Notes: a model not told the origin generated them from the sequence alone. Shown: positions 1 through 10,738, counted from the stretch's first letter. The stretch is 64,000 bases of DNA from Neolentinus lepideus HHB14362 ss-1 (GCA_001632425.1 KV425595.1:157036-221035); one strand, 5' to 3'. A program made the numbers and translations.

Positions 1-1436
1 GATTAAAATAAGATAAAAATAGAATTAAAAATCCATTTTAGACCATTTTTAAATTATAATGAAGTACAAAAGTTTCAGACAATTAATATGAAAATGTAAC
101 AAGTGACCTCAGGACTCGTACCCATGCCATGCAGAGCAGTGGCCCTCTTGCCCAAGTGCCTGTAAGTATCGAATCTTTACCAGTCGTTCCTAGTCTATTA
201 ACTGTACTGTTGTGCAGATCCAGGAACAAGTCTTTTAAGCTGGATATAACTGGGTCTTTTGTAGGATAAAAGCACACTAAGCAGTTCGGCCTCGTTTATC
301 GTGTTCAGAGTATTTGACATCACAATTATCAAGAGTTCTTCAGCGCCCGGACGAAGTAAGCCTTTGTTAGTCCGTGCTGCATTGCATCGTAACTGACATA
401 CTACGCAGCTTATTGCACCAGATCAGACGACTGTCAGCACAACGAAAGTACTCGCCTCTTCCAGGTGGACGCCTTTCGTATCGCCGCAATGATTATTAAT
501 TGCTGTTTTACGGCAGTTCATAGGGTCTTGCGGGCCCGGGTATGCTGCCAGCATGGGATCTCATGCAGTAAGTGCATTACTCATATAACTGTATTAGCTG
601 ATGATCATTGGATAGGTGCGAATGATAGGCAGGGATATGATTGATGTCTTCCCAGAGTCAACGACATTCCGTTTCTTTGCATTCCTATCACATTTCACTA
701 ATTAAACATGCGTGCCTGACAGTCAAGGCATACGAGTGGGTCCATTCACCAATTCTCGAGAACCTTGAGTTTCGATCTCATGATGCGCTTAACCCCGACG
801 CTTGTGCTGTTCACGCTGTTCTCCACTGCTACAGCGAGAGCAACTGCATTTTCTCTAATATTCCATGGAGTGTGACTACCATCATTGTGGAATCGGAGCA
901 ATCGGTTTGATAAATATTGGACCTCTCTAAGAGTATTACGACATGTATCAGCTGGACGAGCCTGCACAAGCATCTTCGATATAATGTACCTCGCAACACT
1001 CTTCTGATTAATTCTTGCTTCGGTCACGGTGGCGCAAGTATGTGTGTTGGATATATCAGCGACGGTAGAACTCAACCAGTTATTCATGCGTATCCTTATC
1101 CATACTTACGGGAACATAAAATCGGCAACAGAAATGCCTGTCTGCGTGCCGAGTCTTCTGCGAGGAGAACCCTAGCGATAATCAATGCACACCTTCCGAT
1201 TGGACTTGTTGACTGTCGTAAGTACACCAGGGCCAATTGAGTATATCGATGCAGTCTGATTTTGGAAGCCAAAGAAAGATTAGCAAGAGCTTCCGGGACA
1301 ATAATGAAAACATGAAACAACGTTGTTGTTACAAATCTAAACACGCTATTGTTACATCAGAATATCCAGTCTAGACATGACGAACCGCAAAGAGATTTAG
1401 GCCATTCAAACGTCTGACCTTGCTTCTCGACCTAGC
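1..1436. other. No recognisable gene
   Basis: Only short open frames without recognisable domains, splice structure or compositional bias are visible. The first 70 bases are AT-rich. I see no tRNA, simple repeat or terminal inverted repeat here. Confidence 0.5.
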
Positions 1437-2083
1437 CTACGTGGCCGGCATGACAGTGACTGGGCGACGTCGCACAGGCATCTTACGAATCGTGCGACCG
1501 CTGCATTGGCTATCAAAATACTTCGTCGACACGTCATTCACAACAAAGTCGAGAGGCGGAAGGGGACGTTTTTCAGGAGCTGGCTGAGAATTCGAGAAGG
1601 GCAAAGACTGCTGGCGTTCGAGGACCGAGGGAATGCGGATCGTCAGTCGCTCAGGAGAGGCTGTTTCATCGGCCATAGGATGGTCGACCAAGAACTGTGC
1701 CTGGTTTGAATTACCGTTATGATCATGTGGCGTAAGAGACAATGCGCCCTACCTGCGACGGATTAGTGAACTGAGACAAGAGGTGCTCGGCTTCCATTTG
1801 TGGAGCGATGAGGGTCGGGGTGAATATCGGAGGAGATAAACCGTGGCTAGCTCGTTCTGCCTCTGTCCCAGGTAGACGCGTATTCTCGAGACACGGCGCA
1901 GGTCGCGCTCCAGTTGTGCTGTAGGCGAAAAGATAGTCCATGATGCGTAGTTCCTGTAACACAAGTGAGGGACATATGTGAGGGAGTAAGTTTAGATTTG
2001 AACTGACGTACCTCAAAGCTTCGATCCTCAAAACCGGGGAAACTGATGATACTCTGGAAGACATCAGGAACCCTGTTCGGCAT
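1437..2083 (-). CDS. Small FEELR-motif protein (gene 1 of divergent pair)
   Basis: Three exons read cleanly on the minus strand: 2083-2012, 1953-1753 and 1700-1437, all with phase-0 GT-AG introns of 58 and 52 bases, giving about 178 residues. Residues 9-31 read FQSIISFPGFEDRSFE then ELRIMDY, close to the Nup98-family pattern of hydrophobic-x-S-[IF]-x-x-x-P-x-[YF] followed by S-x-E-E-L-R-x-x-D-Y. The first intron falls exactly between the two glutamates. A Pro-rich segment follows. The C-terminal third has no recognisable domain, so its last exon is less certain. It is head-to-head with a paralogue starting at 2588, with 504 bp between the start codons. No FG repeats are seen, so this is not a nucleoporin, only a protein sharing the motif. 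Function unknown. Confidence 0.6.
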
Positions 2084-2587
2084 CGTGGCGTCGATGAGAC
2101 GGGATACGATGTCAAAGCGAAAGAGACAGCTTGGATGTTTCAGATAGTATTCACTAAAGATATAGACGACAGTATGTAGCGAAAGGTAGTAGGAACCGCC
2201 AGTCAACAGGCCCGAGTCCGGCGTGTGGCGTCCTAAAGTTCCAATTGCAACTAGGAGGTTTTACAATGATGGTGCGCTACCTGACAATAGCACGGGGATA
2301 CGGATGTGGACTGTAAAAAGGTTGAAAGTGAAACAGAGGAAGCAACAATCTTCAAAGGTTACGAGGAGGGGTCAAGGTGCAAAAGATACCTATGTACTGT
2401 TGAGAGTCACGGTAACCTTAAATAGAGTGACGTGCGACAAATTGTGACTAGCGCGTTTGCCGATGTCACGGTTCGGCCACACTTGTCCATCACCTTGCAT
2501 TTCCCGCATGCGCATACCCCCTCCAAGCCATAGCCATCCCATTGTGTCCATTTCTACTAACTACTTGCTTCACAGAATACTCACGTT

Positions 2588-3552
2588 ATGGCTGACCCGA
2601 GGCTGAATAGAGAGGTGTTCATGCATATTGCGACTGGGCAAGGGCCGAGCGAAGTTAGTTTCGAGGTGCGGGCTGTCGACTGTGGACCATTTATCTGCTG
2701 ATTGATTATTGAAACCTTCGTATGTGCTCAGGAAGTTCGCATCCAGGACTACTTGCGTTCTTATGCCACCATTGGTCGCCCCCCTGTCCCATGTCCGGAA
2801 CAACCAGCGGACGACCAGCTACGACTGTCAATGTCGTTACCACCATTATTCAAGCCGTTTGCAATCCCTCAGTCGACATCGTTCCTTGTACCAGGTCCTA
2901 TCCAACCGACGCCATCGACGTCTGCTGTGCCCCAGGAACCTTTAGCCGTTCACTGGTTTCGCCCCATGACAGAGAATGGTGTCATTTATCATAATATCAC
3001 CGCACAACCAGAGTTTTCGAGGCTATCCACGGAGGTACGTCTGTACCTACTCAGGCCCACGCCCCGTGTTAAGCTTTGTTGTTTCACACATAGGAGCTGC
3101 GTTGTAATGCGTACCGTGCTGGCTTGAAGTACCCACCCCAGCCCATCCCGCCGATCCCAGCTCCCGCACCACTACCTCAACCTCTCACTCGATCAGATAC
3201 AATGGCAATGTCGCTCATAGAGTTGCCGCGAGAACAGCCCAAGGTGTACGCGCACGACGACAGCGGCGCCAAGATGCTCTCGATTACTGCTTCGCCACAA
3301 TTCAACCAACACAGCTTCGAGGTGTGTGGTGTTCCGCGCCGTCCAAATGTTAACTGACAGTGACACCCACTGTAGGAGCTCCGAATCGCATATATGCTCC
3401 ATGGGCGGGAGATGTCCTCGGCAGAGATTATGCCGCATCCCAATCCGATACCGAACCCAGGACCTTTCGTAGGTTCTTTAGGCTCCTCTCCTCCCCATTC
3501 TCAGAATCCTGGCATGCTGGTATCGGGCCCCTCGATGGCCCGGTTGTACTAG
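2588..3552 (+). CDS. Multi-repeat FEELR-motif protein (gene 2 of divergent pair)
   Basis: Four exons: 2588-2665, 2732-3034, 3094-3321 and 3376-3552. All introns are phase 0, 54-66 bases, and the product is about 261 residues. Each intron lies inside a copy of one motif, always between two acidic codons: VSFE|EVRIQDY, RLSTE|ELRCNAY and HSFE|ELRIAY. The two internal copies are preceded by NITAQPEF and SITASPQF, matching the hydrophobic-I-T-A-x-P-x-F lead of Nup98-type motifs. Spacers are Pro-rich and low in complexity. The start is the first ATG of the conserved frame; a branch-point-like ctaac and a cag at about 2574 suggest a possible 5' UTR or upstream coding exon. Homologous to the divergent gene at 1437-2083. 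Function unknown; binding of a WD-repeat partner, as for Nup98, is only a guess. Confidence 0.65.
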
Positions 3553-3948
3553 TCGTCCTTGGCTCAAGCGAGGCCTGCTGCATATTTTCATTCATGATTC
3601 GTTGTACACCATTGTACGTCTTATATCACGCTCTGCTTTCTTAATCATCGGTACAGTCCAAAATGCAATCAATGCTATCGAAGTCTTGTTGCATCAAGCT
3701 GCGCACGTCACGGCCCGCTTCACCCCTAAACTGAGCTGTCAAGCATCAGGCACACTTCATACAGACGGCAACTTCCCAGAGGAATGAAAGTTTAACGTTT
3801 AACCGCGGTCTTGCGCTTGTTCTATGTCATCTAGCCCGACACAGCGTGATCAAATAGCGCAAGGGCTCAATGACCTACAGTCTGTTCATCTCGCCAAACC
3901 AAGCCGTTCTCTATTATTCCCGTCATTCGTTTATTCTAACATCTAAGA

Positions 3949-5164
3949 ATGTTCTACTACAAAGCCATCGTAACCTTCCTGCTAGCCTCGGTGGCAGCCC
4001 TCGTGCAAGCAGCTCCTGAAAGCTCAACGAAGACTGTCCTCGCTCGCGATGATGGGTACGCATCGATCAATCCCGTAGGTCTCACCTTGAGGTCACTGGA
4101 TGCCCGCGCGCCCGCAGCTAGTCTCGCCTCACAAACGCGCAGCGCCTTACGCGCGGACTACCCCTTCGCAAGCCGACAAGACGCGAGGCGCACCTTGGTA
4201 CGTTGTTCCTTCATCTTCCCTCAGTCTACTGATTCTGACTAGAGCCCGTTCCCGCTTTTAGCTGCGAGGGCCGTCCCGTCTACTTGTGCTACTACCATGT
4301 CCGTCACCGATACTTTATAACTATGGTGCCTTGACGCTGACTCGATTTTCATGCCTTTGCAGCCTCTCCGGCATTGTTGGGTTGACCAACAGCGACACAG
4401 GTGCGGCACTGGGATATATCGAGGCCTCTGCGAACACGTTAGGCGAATATGGCGTCACCAGCGACCTGAGCAGCGCGCTCCGCATATCCTTTGGTACCCC
4501 TGCCTGCGCGTCTGTTGCATCATATAGCGAGCTTCAGATCACTACTTCTGTGCGTACCCCATTCGATTTTCTCCTCGAGTGAAAGAGTAAATGAGGGATG
4601 TACTGATGAGTGTATAGAATGATCTTGCCAGCTTCACGCAACTTGGCTTCATTACTGGTTTCTCGAACACGGGTACGAGCTACAACCTCGATTCTGGCTT
4701 GGACAACTATGCATACCTCGGCGGAGTGACTGAAGATGTGTCTGTCCTCGTTATCCTGACTCTTGTCCCTCAATGTATGATGTATGTGGTTCAGCTTCGG
4801 CGGGTGCAGCGGCGGTGGACCTGCCCAATAGCTTTTCCGCGGCGACAAGTATCCCCGAGGGCGTCGAGAGCGCCGTGCGGACGTGGAATCCCAGCACGAA
4901 CGCTCTTGGAGTGCAGTGGATCAATAGCGAAGGCAGTGCGTTCCGTTCGGTTTTCCTCTTCCTTGAAGCCGACTGACCCTAACCTAACCGAAGGTGTCGC
5001 GCCCACATATCTCATGTGGGCCTCAGGTGATAATGTTGTTGTTATCACGGGAGACGTGAGCGTGTTTCGCAGCACTTTCGGAAATGATGCGCGTGTGGTG
5101 AGTGATAGTTTTCGTTTTGTTTCCTTGTTTCCAGGAATTGACGCACAGTCTGGTTAGTCGTTGA
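3949..5164 (+). CDS. Secreted protein of unrecognised family, copy A (splice-donor lesion)
   Basis: Exons inferred: 3949-4197, 4262-4302, 4363-4549, 4618-4735, 4795-4935, 4994-5097 and 5135-5164. The N-terminus is a typical signal peptide (MFYYKAIVTFLL then ASVAALVQAAP). The body carries GYIEASANTLGEYG, FITGFSNTG and YAYLGGV, all shared with the next gene. Exons 3, 5 and 6 have exactly the same lengths (187, 141, 104) as in copy B, which supports the model. The exception is the donor after exon 4: phase demands a cut at G|AT at 4735/4736, where copy B has A|GTACGC. No other GT donor keeps frame with exon 5. Either this copy is losing function, or a rare AT-AG intron or a sequence error is present. 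It looks extracellular and non-enzymatic; no catalytic motif is recognised. Confidence 0.6.
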
Positions 5165-5539
5165 CACTCGTCACGGAAGTGGTATCTTAGTAGCTTCAGG
5201 GCCTGCTGGTCATTTGATACATAATGCTGTATGTCTCGGATCATTACACTTGGTCTATTAATTATCAGGAACAGTCGAGGGTTCATTTCATTAAGCTGAG
5301 CAATCGAGCACGATCTGAGCCGCCTGTCAGATCTCAGACACCAGGCACAACTTCTCTAAACGGCAGCTTGTACCGGTGTCAACAGCATAATGAAACGCTA
5401 GCGCTGCCGACAATCTTTCAACCTGATGCATTATTAATAAACACAGTGAGCCTCTAAGCTTGTCGTTGTGTCCTTTGCTTCTTCACTCAACTAATACTGA
5501 CCCCAGCCGTTCTCTACCACCCCCGTCACTCATTGAAAC

Positions 5540-6787
5540 ATGCTCTACGGCAAAGTTGTCCTGACCATCCTTCTGACTGCAGCCGTAGCCATTGTGCAAG
5601 CTGCCCCCGACGGCCCCACGAAGACTCTCATCGCGCGCGATGGGGAGTATAAGTCGATCAACCCCGTAGGCCTCAGCCTGCGTTCTTTGGACGTCCCCGT
5701 GCCAAGTTTCGAAAAGCGCCTTACCAATGCCCAGCGTCTTGTGCGTGGGCTGCCCTTGCGCAAGCCGAGGCGCGTCAAACCACGTGTTGGCATGTTGCGC
5801 CTCTCCCTTGTCTGTAGAACAAACGCTCACTCCTCTTGTCCCTACTCCCACAGCTCCATCTTCGTGTCCCACCACCTCGTGAGCCTAATACTTTCCCCAG
5901 ATCGTTTTGACACTGACCTCACTTCCAGAAACACCGGTACGATCCAAGTGACTGGTGCTGGGACTGGTGCAGTGATGGGCTACCTCTCGGCAACCGCGAA
6001 CAGCTACGGCGAGTACGGGTTGACCAGTGACGCGTCCGCTGCGATGCGCATCTCCTTCGGCACGTCTTCTTGCGCGTCCTCCGCTGTCTACCCTGAGCTC
6101 GATATCACCGCCCAGGTGTGTTCCCTTTCGAGAACATCTGCTAAATCCAAACTCTAGATCCTAACGTTACTGTGACCATCGTGTAGAATGGCCTGACCAC
6201 GTATCCGCTCACCGGCTTTATCACTGGCTTCTCAAATACAGACAACAACTTATACTCGGGATCATTCAACTACGCCTACTTCGGCGGTGTCGCGACTGAA
6301 AGTACGCTCTTCGCCCTTCCCAATCCTCTTTCCTCTTCCATTCCCCGCTTATCTGCTCCTTTATAGCACCGGCGGGATCCCCTGCAATAACGGAACCGAA
6401 TAGCTTTTCCGCTGCGTCCGGCGTCTCGCGCGCTGTCGAGAGCGCTGTTTGGAGCTGGAGTACGAGCACCAACGCTTTGACTCCGCAGTGGATCAATACA
6501 GACGGGAGTGCGTCGCATTTCCCTCGCTCACTCCTTCCGCCGTCTCCTGATACTCGCTCTGCCTATCTTTGCTCCCTTCCGCAGGCTTCCCCACAAACTA
6601 CCTCGTATACGTACCCAGCTCCGTCGCCTTCGCCCTGCTCGGCGACGTCACCGCCTTTTCCAGCAACTTCGTCAATGTGCAGGTTGTCGTGAGTGGACGA
6701 TTCCTGCTCCTTTTTCCCGCGCGATTGGTTGACCTATAAATCCGCGAACAGACTTTTACTTTCGTGCCCTCGTCCTCGTTACCATAA
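5540..6787 (+). CDS. Secreted protein of unrecognised family, copy B (intact)
   Basis: Seven exons splice cleanly: 5540-5783, 5854-5878, 5929-6115, 6187-6301, 6367-6507, 6585-6688 and 6752-6787, giving about 283 residues. The N-terminus (MLYGKVVLTILLTAAVAIVQ then AAPDG) is a signal peptide with a small-residue cleavage site. A shared INPVGL..LRSLD segment follows, then a Pro/Ser/Thr linker encoded by a 25-base micro-exon. The main domain has GTIQVTG, GYLSATANSYGEYGLTSD, GFITGFSNT and YAYFGGVAT. It ends TFTFVPSSSLP. Tandem, same-strand paralogue of the gene at 3949, 375 bp downstream. No transmembrane helix after the signal peptide and no known catalytic motif. Probably an effector-like or wall-associated secreted protein; function unknown. 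Confidence 0.75.
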
Positions 6788-6953
6788 TAATATATGTTAG
6801 CATATGGGTGAGCTCATTCTACAAAGCGGAGTCCCGGGCTGTGATGCGCGAAGTCTCGCACGTGTTGCCCTCCTTTTTGTATGTCGGGTCTTGTGCACGC
6901 TTACAACCAGCGTCAATTGAATTTACAATAAAAACATCCCCCGGCTCCTCAGC

Positions 6954-7679
6954 TCAAAGCGCCTGCCTCCAAGGCTCCACGACCCCCTCTTTCTCCTCCG
7001 ATATACAATTTCTAACAAAGTTTTCACCCTTCTCGCTCGCCCACGCCAGATAATTTGCTGCCACATCCATTGCCAGCTCCGGCATGCCCCTCGGCGCGAG
7101 GATCACAGCGTTTGTTTTAACGTGCGGCGATCCGGGTTGCAGAAGGTGCAGGTGCTTTGGCAGGTACAGAAGTGCAAGGGAGAGGAAGTCGAGGGACGCC
7201 ATCAGTTGCGCCTCAGTCAGTCCGCAGATGCGCTTTTTCTTGCAAAGGGCATTCGAGTTGACGACAGAAGAGTCCGCTCGAGGAGGCTCAAGGTGCAACA
7301 CAAGGTGATGCGTCCCGTACGGGGAGAGATACGTTGTGTAGGGCGCTTGTGGGGAGTCGATGGTGATGGTGATGGCGTGCGTGAACGATCGGCCACGCGG
7401 GCTTGCGTGCGGCTGGTGTCGCGAGGCGTCGTGGAATGCTACGTAGAGGCCCGGGACTAGTGCTTGGAGGCACACGAACGGGACTCCTTCCCCTCTGTGA
7501 TCTTGAGGTTGGGAAAGGAGTTCGAGGGCCCTCGAACTGAATGGCTTGATTTCCTCCTCCTCGCTTTTGACATGCCAGCGGAGGTAGTGGTGCGCGTACC
7601 CTTCTGCGCCGAAGCCGGCGAGGGCGATGTCGATGTGGAGGTTGGCAGCGCGCGCTCGGTTGATGCGACGAAAGGTCAT
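6954..7679 (-). CDS. Conserved-looking hypothetical protein, single exon
   Basis: An uninterrupted 241-codon frame. It begins MTFRRINRARAANLHIDIAL and contains a helical stretch LMASLDFLSLALLYLPKHLH followed by NAVILAPRGMPELAMDVAANYLAWASEKGE. That last region has the rhythm of the C-terminal part of a dual-specificity-phosphatase fold, but the catalytic HCxxGxxRS loop is absent, so I do not assign that family. It converges on copy B of the secreted pair: stops at 6787 and 6954, 166 bp apart. No intron is visible. Function not recognised. Confidence 0.6.
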   Translation of the reverse strand: MTFRRINRARAANLHIDIALAGFGAEGYAHHYLRWHVKSEEEEIKPFSSRALELLSQPQDHRGEGVPFVCLQALVPGLYVAFHDASRHQPHASPRGRSFTHAITITIDSPQAPYTTYLSPYGTHHLVLHLEPPRADSSVVNSNALCKKKRICGLTEAQLMASLDFLSLALLYLPKHLHLLQPGSPHVKTNAVILAPRGMPELAMDVAANYLAWASEKGENFVRNCISEEKEGVVEPWRQAL

Positions 7680-7883
7680 TTTCGAGAAGAAACGATTGGA
7701 AGATTACTTTTGGCAGCGCAGTGGTCTCAGTCTGAAACCGACGCGAAGAAATAGACCAGCGAAGAAAGAAAGAGTGGCACATCAGGGTCGTGCAGATGCA
7801 AATACAATGGCCAGAGTTCAAGCATTTAGCCATTAGATTATGGGACAAGCGGACGGATGACCGGTGGACAATGATCAGCATCA

Positions 7884-8290
7884 GTGGCTCACAAAGGCAA
7901 AAGCTTGATACCGCTGGTGAAACGTAGCAGAAGCAAGGCTATGTACTCCGAGGTACAATAAGCGAATCATTGTTGGATTGGGTGCAACGACATTCCGTAG
8001 CGGTTTGCGACACTTCCAGAAGCTAAGTCGTGTCTTACTTGTGCGTCCGACCCACGACACCCTCGCAGTTGACCTAGAAGCCGTGAGTAGAGACATGTGA
8101 CGGGAACACAAGGGCGACCATCAAGCTGCAGTGGCTCAATCAAGGAGAAGGCTTGACAGTGTTGACTGAAACGCGACCATTCGAACACTAGTACGGCTAA
8201 TGCGGTCCTACTGAACTGGCGCCATTGCATGGGACAATGGTAAGGATCAGAGTAGAGTGGCTCAATCAAGGGTCAAGACCTGATAGCCCA
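7884..8290. repeat. Degenerate direct repeats
   Basis: A sequence close to agtggctcaatcaaggagaa recurs at about 7886, 8130 and 8253, each followed within 10-20 bases by an a/gcttgat or cttgaca element. Copies are diverged and unevenly spaced (244 and 123 bp). Probably an old local duplication in the intergenic region; no coding content. Confidence 0.35.
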
Positions 8291-8676
8291 TGGCATTCGT
8301 CGTCGGCAGGTACTGATGCCGCCCTGTAGATAATCTTGAGTCGGATAGACGAAGTTCGTCAGCGCCTCCAGAGCGTTCGATGGAGCTCTTGTGATTCAGA
8401 TCTCAGACCATGGAAATGTGTGCAGCAAGAGCCAATGGGTAGACGCTGGACGGGAATCAACCAGCGGACAGTGCGTGAGCAGACATAGGACCTGGGATGA
8501 CGAAAGCAAAGGTGCGGCTGGGAGAGAGAACACAGATACAACGAGTCCGCTGTGCCTGTGTGCTCGTAGAAGGTGGCGTGAGAGGGTGGATGCGATGAAC
8601 ATCAGCATACAATGAACGAGACTCACGTACAAGTCAGCGTACCTCGACTCCGGGCATAAGAGACCCAGTTCAGATT

Positions 8677-8811
8677 GCAGTGTGGTATATATGGGAGAAG
8701 ATGGAGGAACCATTTCAGTCGGTAATGCAAGACCATCTGAGAGCAGCATGTCGCGGACGGTTCTGCATTGCCGACTGAAATCATCTTCTCTCATATATAT
8801 ACCACCTCGCA
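8677..8811. repeat. Long imperfect inverted repeat (hairpin)
   Basis: The left arm (about 8677-8734) and right arm (about 8757-8811) are reverse complements over about 50 bases with a few gaps. Both contain gtggtatatat, gagaagatg, atttcagtcgg and aatgca in the same order once one arm is inverted. A loop of about 22 bases separates them. It lies in the gap between the unknown gene at 6954 and the methyltransferase at 9065. It could be a small foldback element or the precursor of a microRNA-like RNA. I see no flanking target-site duplication, so the mobile-element reading is not supported. Confidence 0.65.
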
Positions 8812-9064
8812 CTGGTACTACTTAGTACGATGTGTGCCAAAGTGCGATGAAGGCTTTATCGAGAGTGATTGTTCTTGATTATGCTGTTTTGAATGTCACT
8901 GATTGTTCAGTATCCGTTATGAAAGGTAAAAATATTACGCCGAGAGAAGGTACGGCGTGTCCAGAATCTGTTTCAACGTCGTGGTAAGTGTCCGTGCGTG
9001 CGTTCGGCGACCACAGGTTCATCCGCTTGCAGATGTTACGCCACTCGAGCTCGCGCGTCTCTAG

Positions 9065-10213
9065 ATGCCAGCTTCGCCGTTGCCTGCTCTATGGTCCTCC
9101 GACGCACTTGTCCTGCTTTCTCTTCTTCTACTCACTCTCTTCTCCCTCAAACTCCTCCCAGTGCGCGAAATCTACGACCTAGTCAACCCACGCCCCTCGT
9201 CGTCCGAGTCGTCCACCCCGTTTTCCGTTCACCATGCCGTCGCGTCCTACTCTCAATACCACCGTCTCTCCACGCAAGAACTGGGCAGAATGCGCTCGAG
9301 CTACACTAGACTCTTAACCAGGCAGCAAAAGCGCATCGCCTACGACATGGGGTACACCAAGAAGCTCAATCGTTACGCCGAAGTCATCGACCTGAACGCG
9401 CAGTTCATGACCAAGGTTTGCTCGTTTGTCGAGACACTCTACGGGATCCCTCCGTCCCCGTCCTCTAGCGCAGGCGACCTCACACGCGTACGGGAATCCC
9501 TCCGCCACCTTGTGCGCGACTGGTCCGCCGAAGGGACGCACGAGCGTCAAACGACGTTCGCGCCTATCCTCTCGGCTCTCTCCCTGCCCCGGGGCTCATC
9601 AGTTTTGGTACCCGGTGCGGGTCTCAGCCGTCTCGCGTACGAGCTAGCACGGAGAGGTTATGCCGTAACCGCATGCGAGCTCTCCGCGTACCAAAACCTG
9701 CTGTTCAAGCTCATGTGCGAGTGCGACAGGGAAGGGCAGTACGAAATATGTCCGTACGCGCACTGGTGGTCGCATTCGCGCGCGACTGCCGACCTGTTTC
9801 GCTCCGTAAAAGTGCCCGACGTCGTCCCGCGCCTCTCCTCCCTCTCATTCTCTCTCGTCGAAGGCGATTTCCTCGGGCTCCCGTCCGAACCCACCTACGA
9901 CGCAATCGTCACCCTCTTCTTCATCGATACCTCCACCAACTTGCTGTCAACTCTCGCCAGGATCCACGCACTCCTCAAGCCCGGCGGGACGTGGATCAAC
10001 CTCGGCCCGCTCCTGTGGACGCCCGGGCAGCAGGCGGCGATGGAGTGCTCGCTGGACGAGGTGATATGGGCGGCGGAGAGCGCCGGGTTCGACTTCTCTG
10101 TCCAGGCAGGCGGGGCCAAGACGCGCACGGTGGAGTGCGAGTACACGGCTGACCCAAGAGCAATGATGCGCTGGGTGTATAGGGCGGAGTTTTGGCTTGC
10201 GAGGAAGGTGTGA
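9065..10213 (+). CDS. N2227-type (carnosine N-methyltransferase-like) methyltransferase
   Basis: Single exon, 382 codons. An N-terminal hydrophobic helix (about residues 12-31, LVLLSLLLLTLFSLKLL) is followed by a helical region, LDQQ-like: YTRLLTRQQKRIAYDMGY. The SAM site is VLVPGAGLSRLAYELARRGY with TACELSAYQNLL at the second strand. Further N2227 landmarks are the PYAHWWSH segment, LVEGDFLGL, a VTLFFIDTSTN strand and LKPGGTWINLGPLLW. This family methylates small histidine-containing peptides or related substrates in eukaryotes. The fungal role is not established. The membrane-anchor-like N-terminus is unusual for CARNMT1 homologues and may be a targeting signal. Start chosen as the first in-frame ATG; an upstream exon is not excluded. 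Confidence 0.85.
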   Translation: MPASPLPALWSSDALVLLSLLLLTLFSLKLLPVREIYDLVNPRPSSSESSTPFSVHHAVASYSQYHRLSTQELGRMRSSYTRLLTRQQKRIAYDMGYTKKLNRYAEVIDLNAQFMTKVCSFVETLYGIPPSPSSSAGDLTRVRESLRHLVRDWSAEGTHERQTTFAPILSALSLPRGSSVLVPGAGLSRLAYELARRGYAVTACELSAYQNLLFKLMCECDREGQYEICPYAHWWSHSRATADLFRSVKVPDVVPRLSSLSFSLVEGDFLGLPSEPTYDAIVTLFFIDTSTNLLSTLARIHALLKPGGTWINLGPLLWTPGQQAAMECSLDEVIWAAESAGFDFSVQAGGAKTRTVECEYTADPRAMMRWVYRAEFWLARKV

Positions 10214-10738
10214 AACTATGTAGCACGGGCGTGGAAGATACTGGATGGTCAAGGAAGACTTCGCTGAGTTGCGGGAAAATTCGAACTTAAGGATGGATCA
10301 CATGACTCAAAACCCGTATGAGCACAACGAAGACTAGTACATGCGCCAGTGCTGCTGCTGCCGGCCATCATCGCTCTGTCTCTTTGCAGAAGGGGTACAT
10401 CGTGTTCTTCGCCTCTTATAGGGAGGGTCTTCAGCATGTAGTAATAGGACATCGGGAAAGCTTAGCTTTCCTGTGCTTAGGGGACTTATGAACTTGGCCT
10501 CACCTAGCGATCGAATGAACCACAGCAAATTCCTGTGATCGGATCGTGGTACCAGTACGACGACTGCCCGACACAATCATCGGCGGCCACGGATGAACCT
10601 GGGTCATTCAGTATATCTACACTGAAGAAAAAGCACGCTAATCTAGACTTCTATCTTGTTCCGTCATCTACAAACTTGGGGAGGACCAACTCACATGAAC
10701 TTATAACGCCGGTACACATTGCCATCTCCCAACTCTCT
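10214..10738. other. Intergenic, convergent genes
   Basis: Lies between the 3' ends of the N2227 methyltransferase and the minus-strand methyltransferase gene. No coding pattern, repeat or RNA gene seen. Confidence 0.4.

Noticed and set aside
1437..3552. Nup98 nucleoporin
   Set aside because: Only the SFEELR-type motif is shared. There are no FG/GLFG repeats, no GLEBS context and no autoproteolytic domain.
6954..7679. Dual-specificity phosphatase
   Set aside because: The P-loop cysteine motif is missing; only the surrounding helix pattern is suggestive.
8677..8811. Foldback transposon
   Set aside because: No flanking target-site duplication and only one copy in the window; kept as a hairpin of unknown nature.
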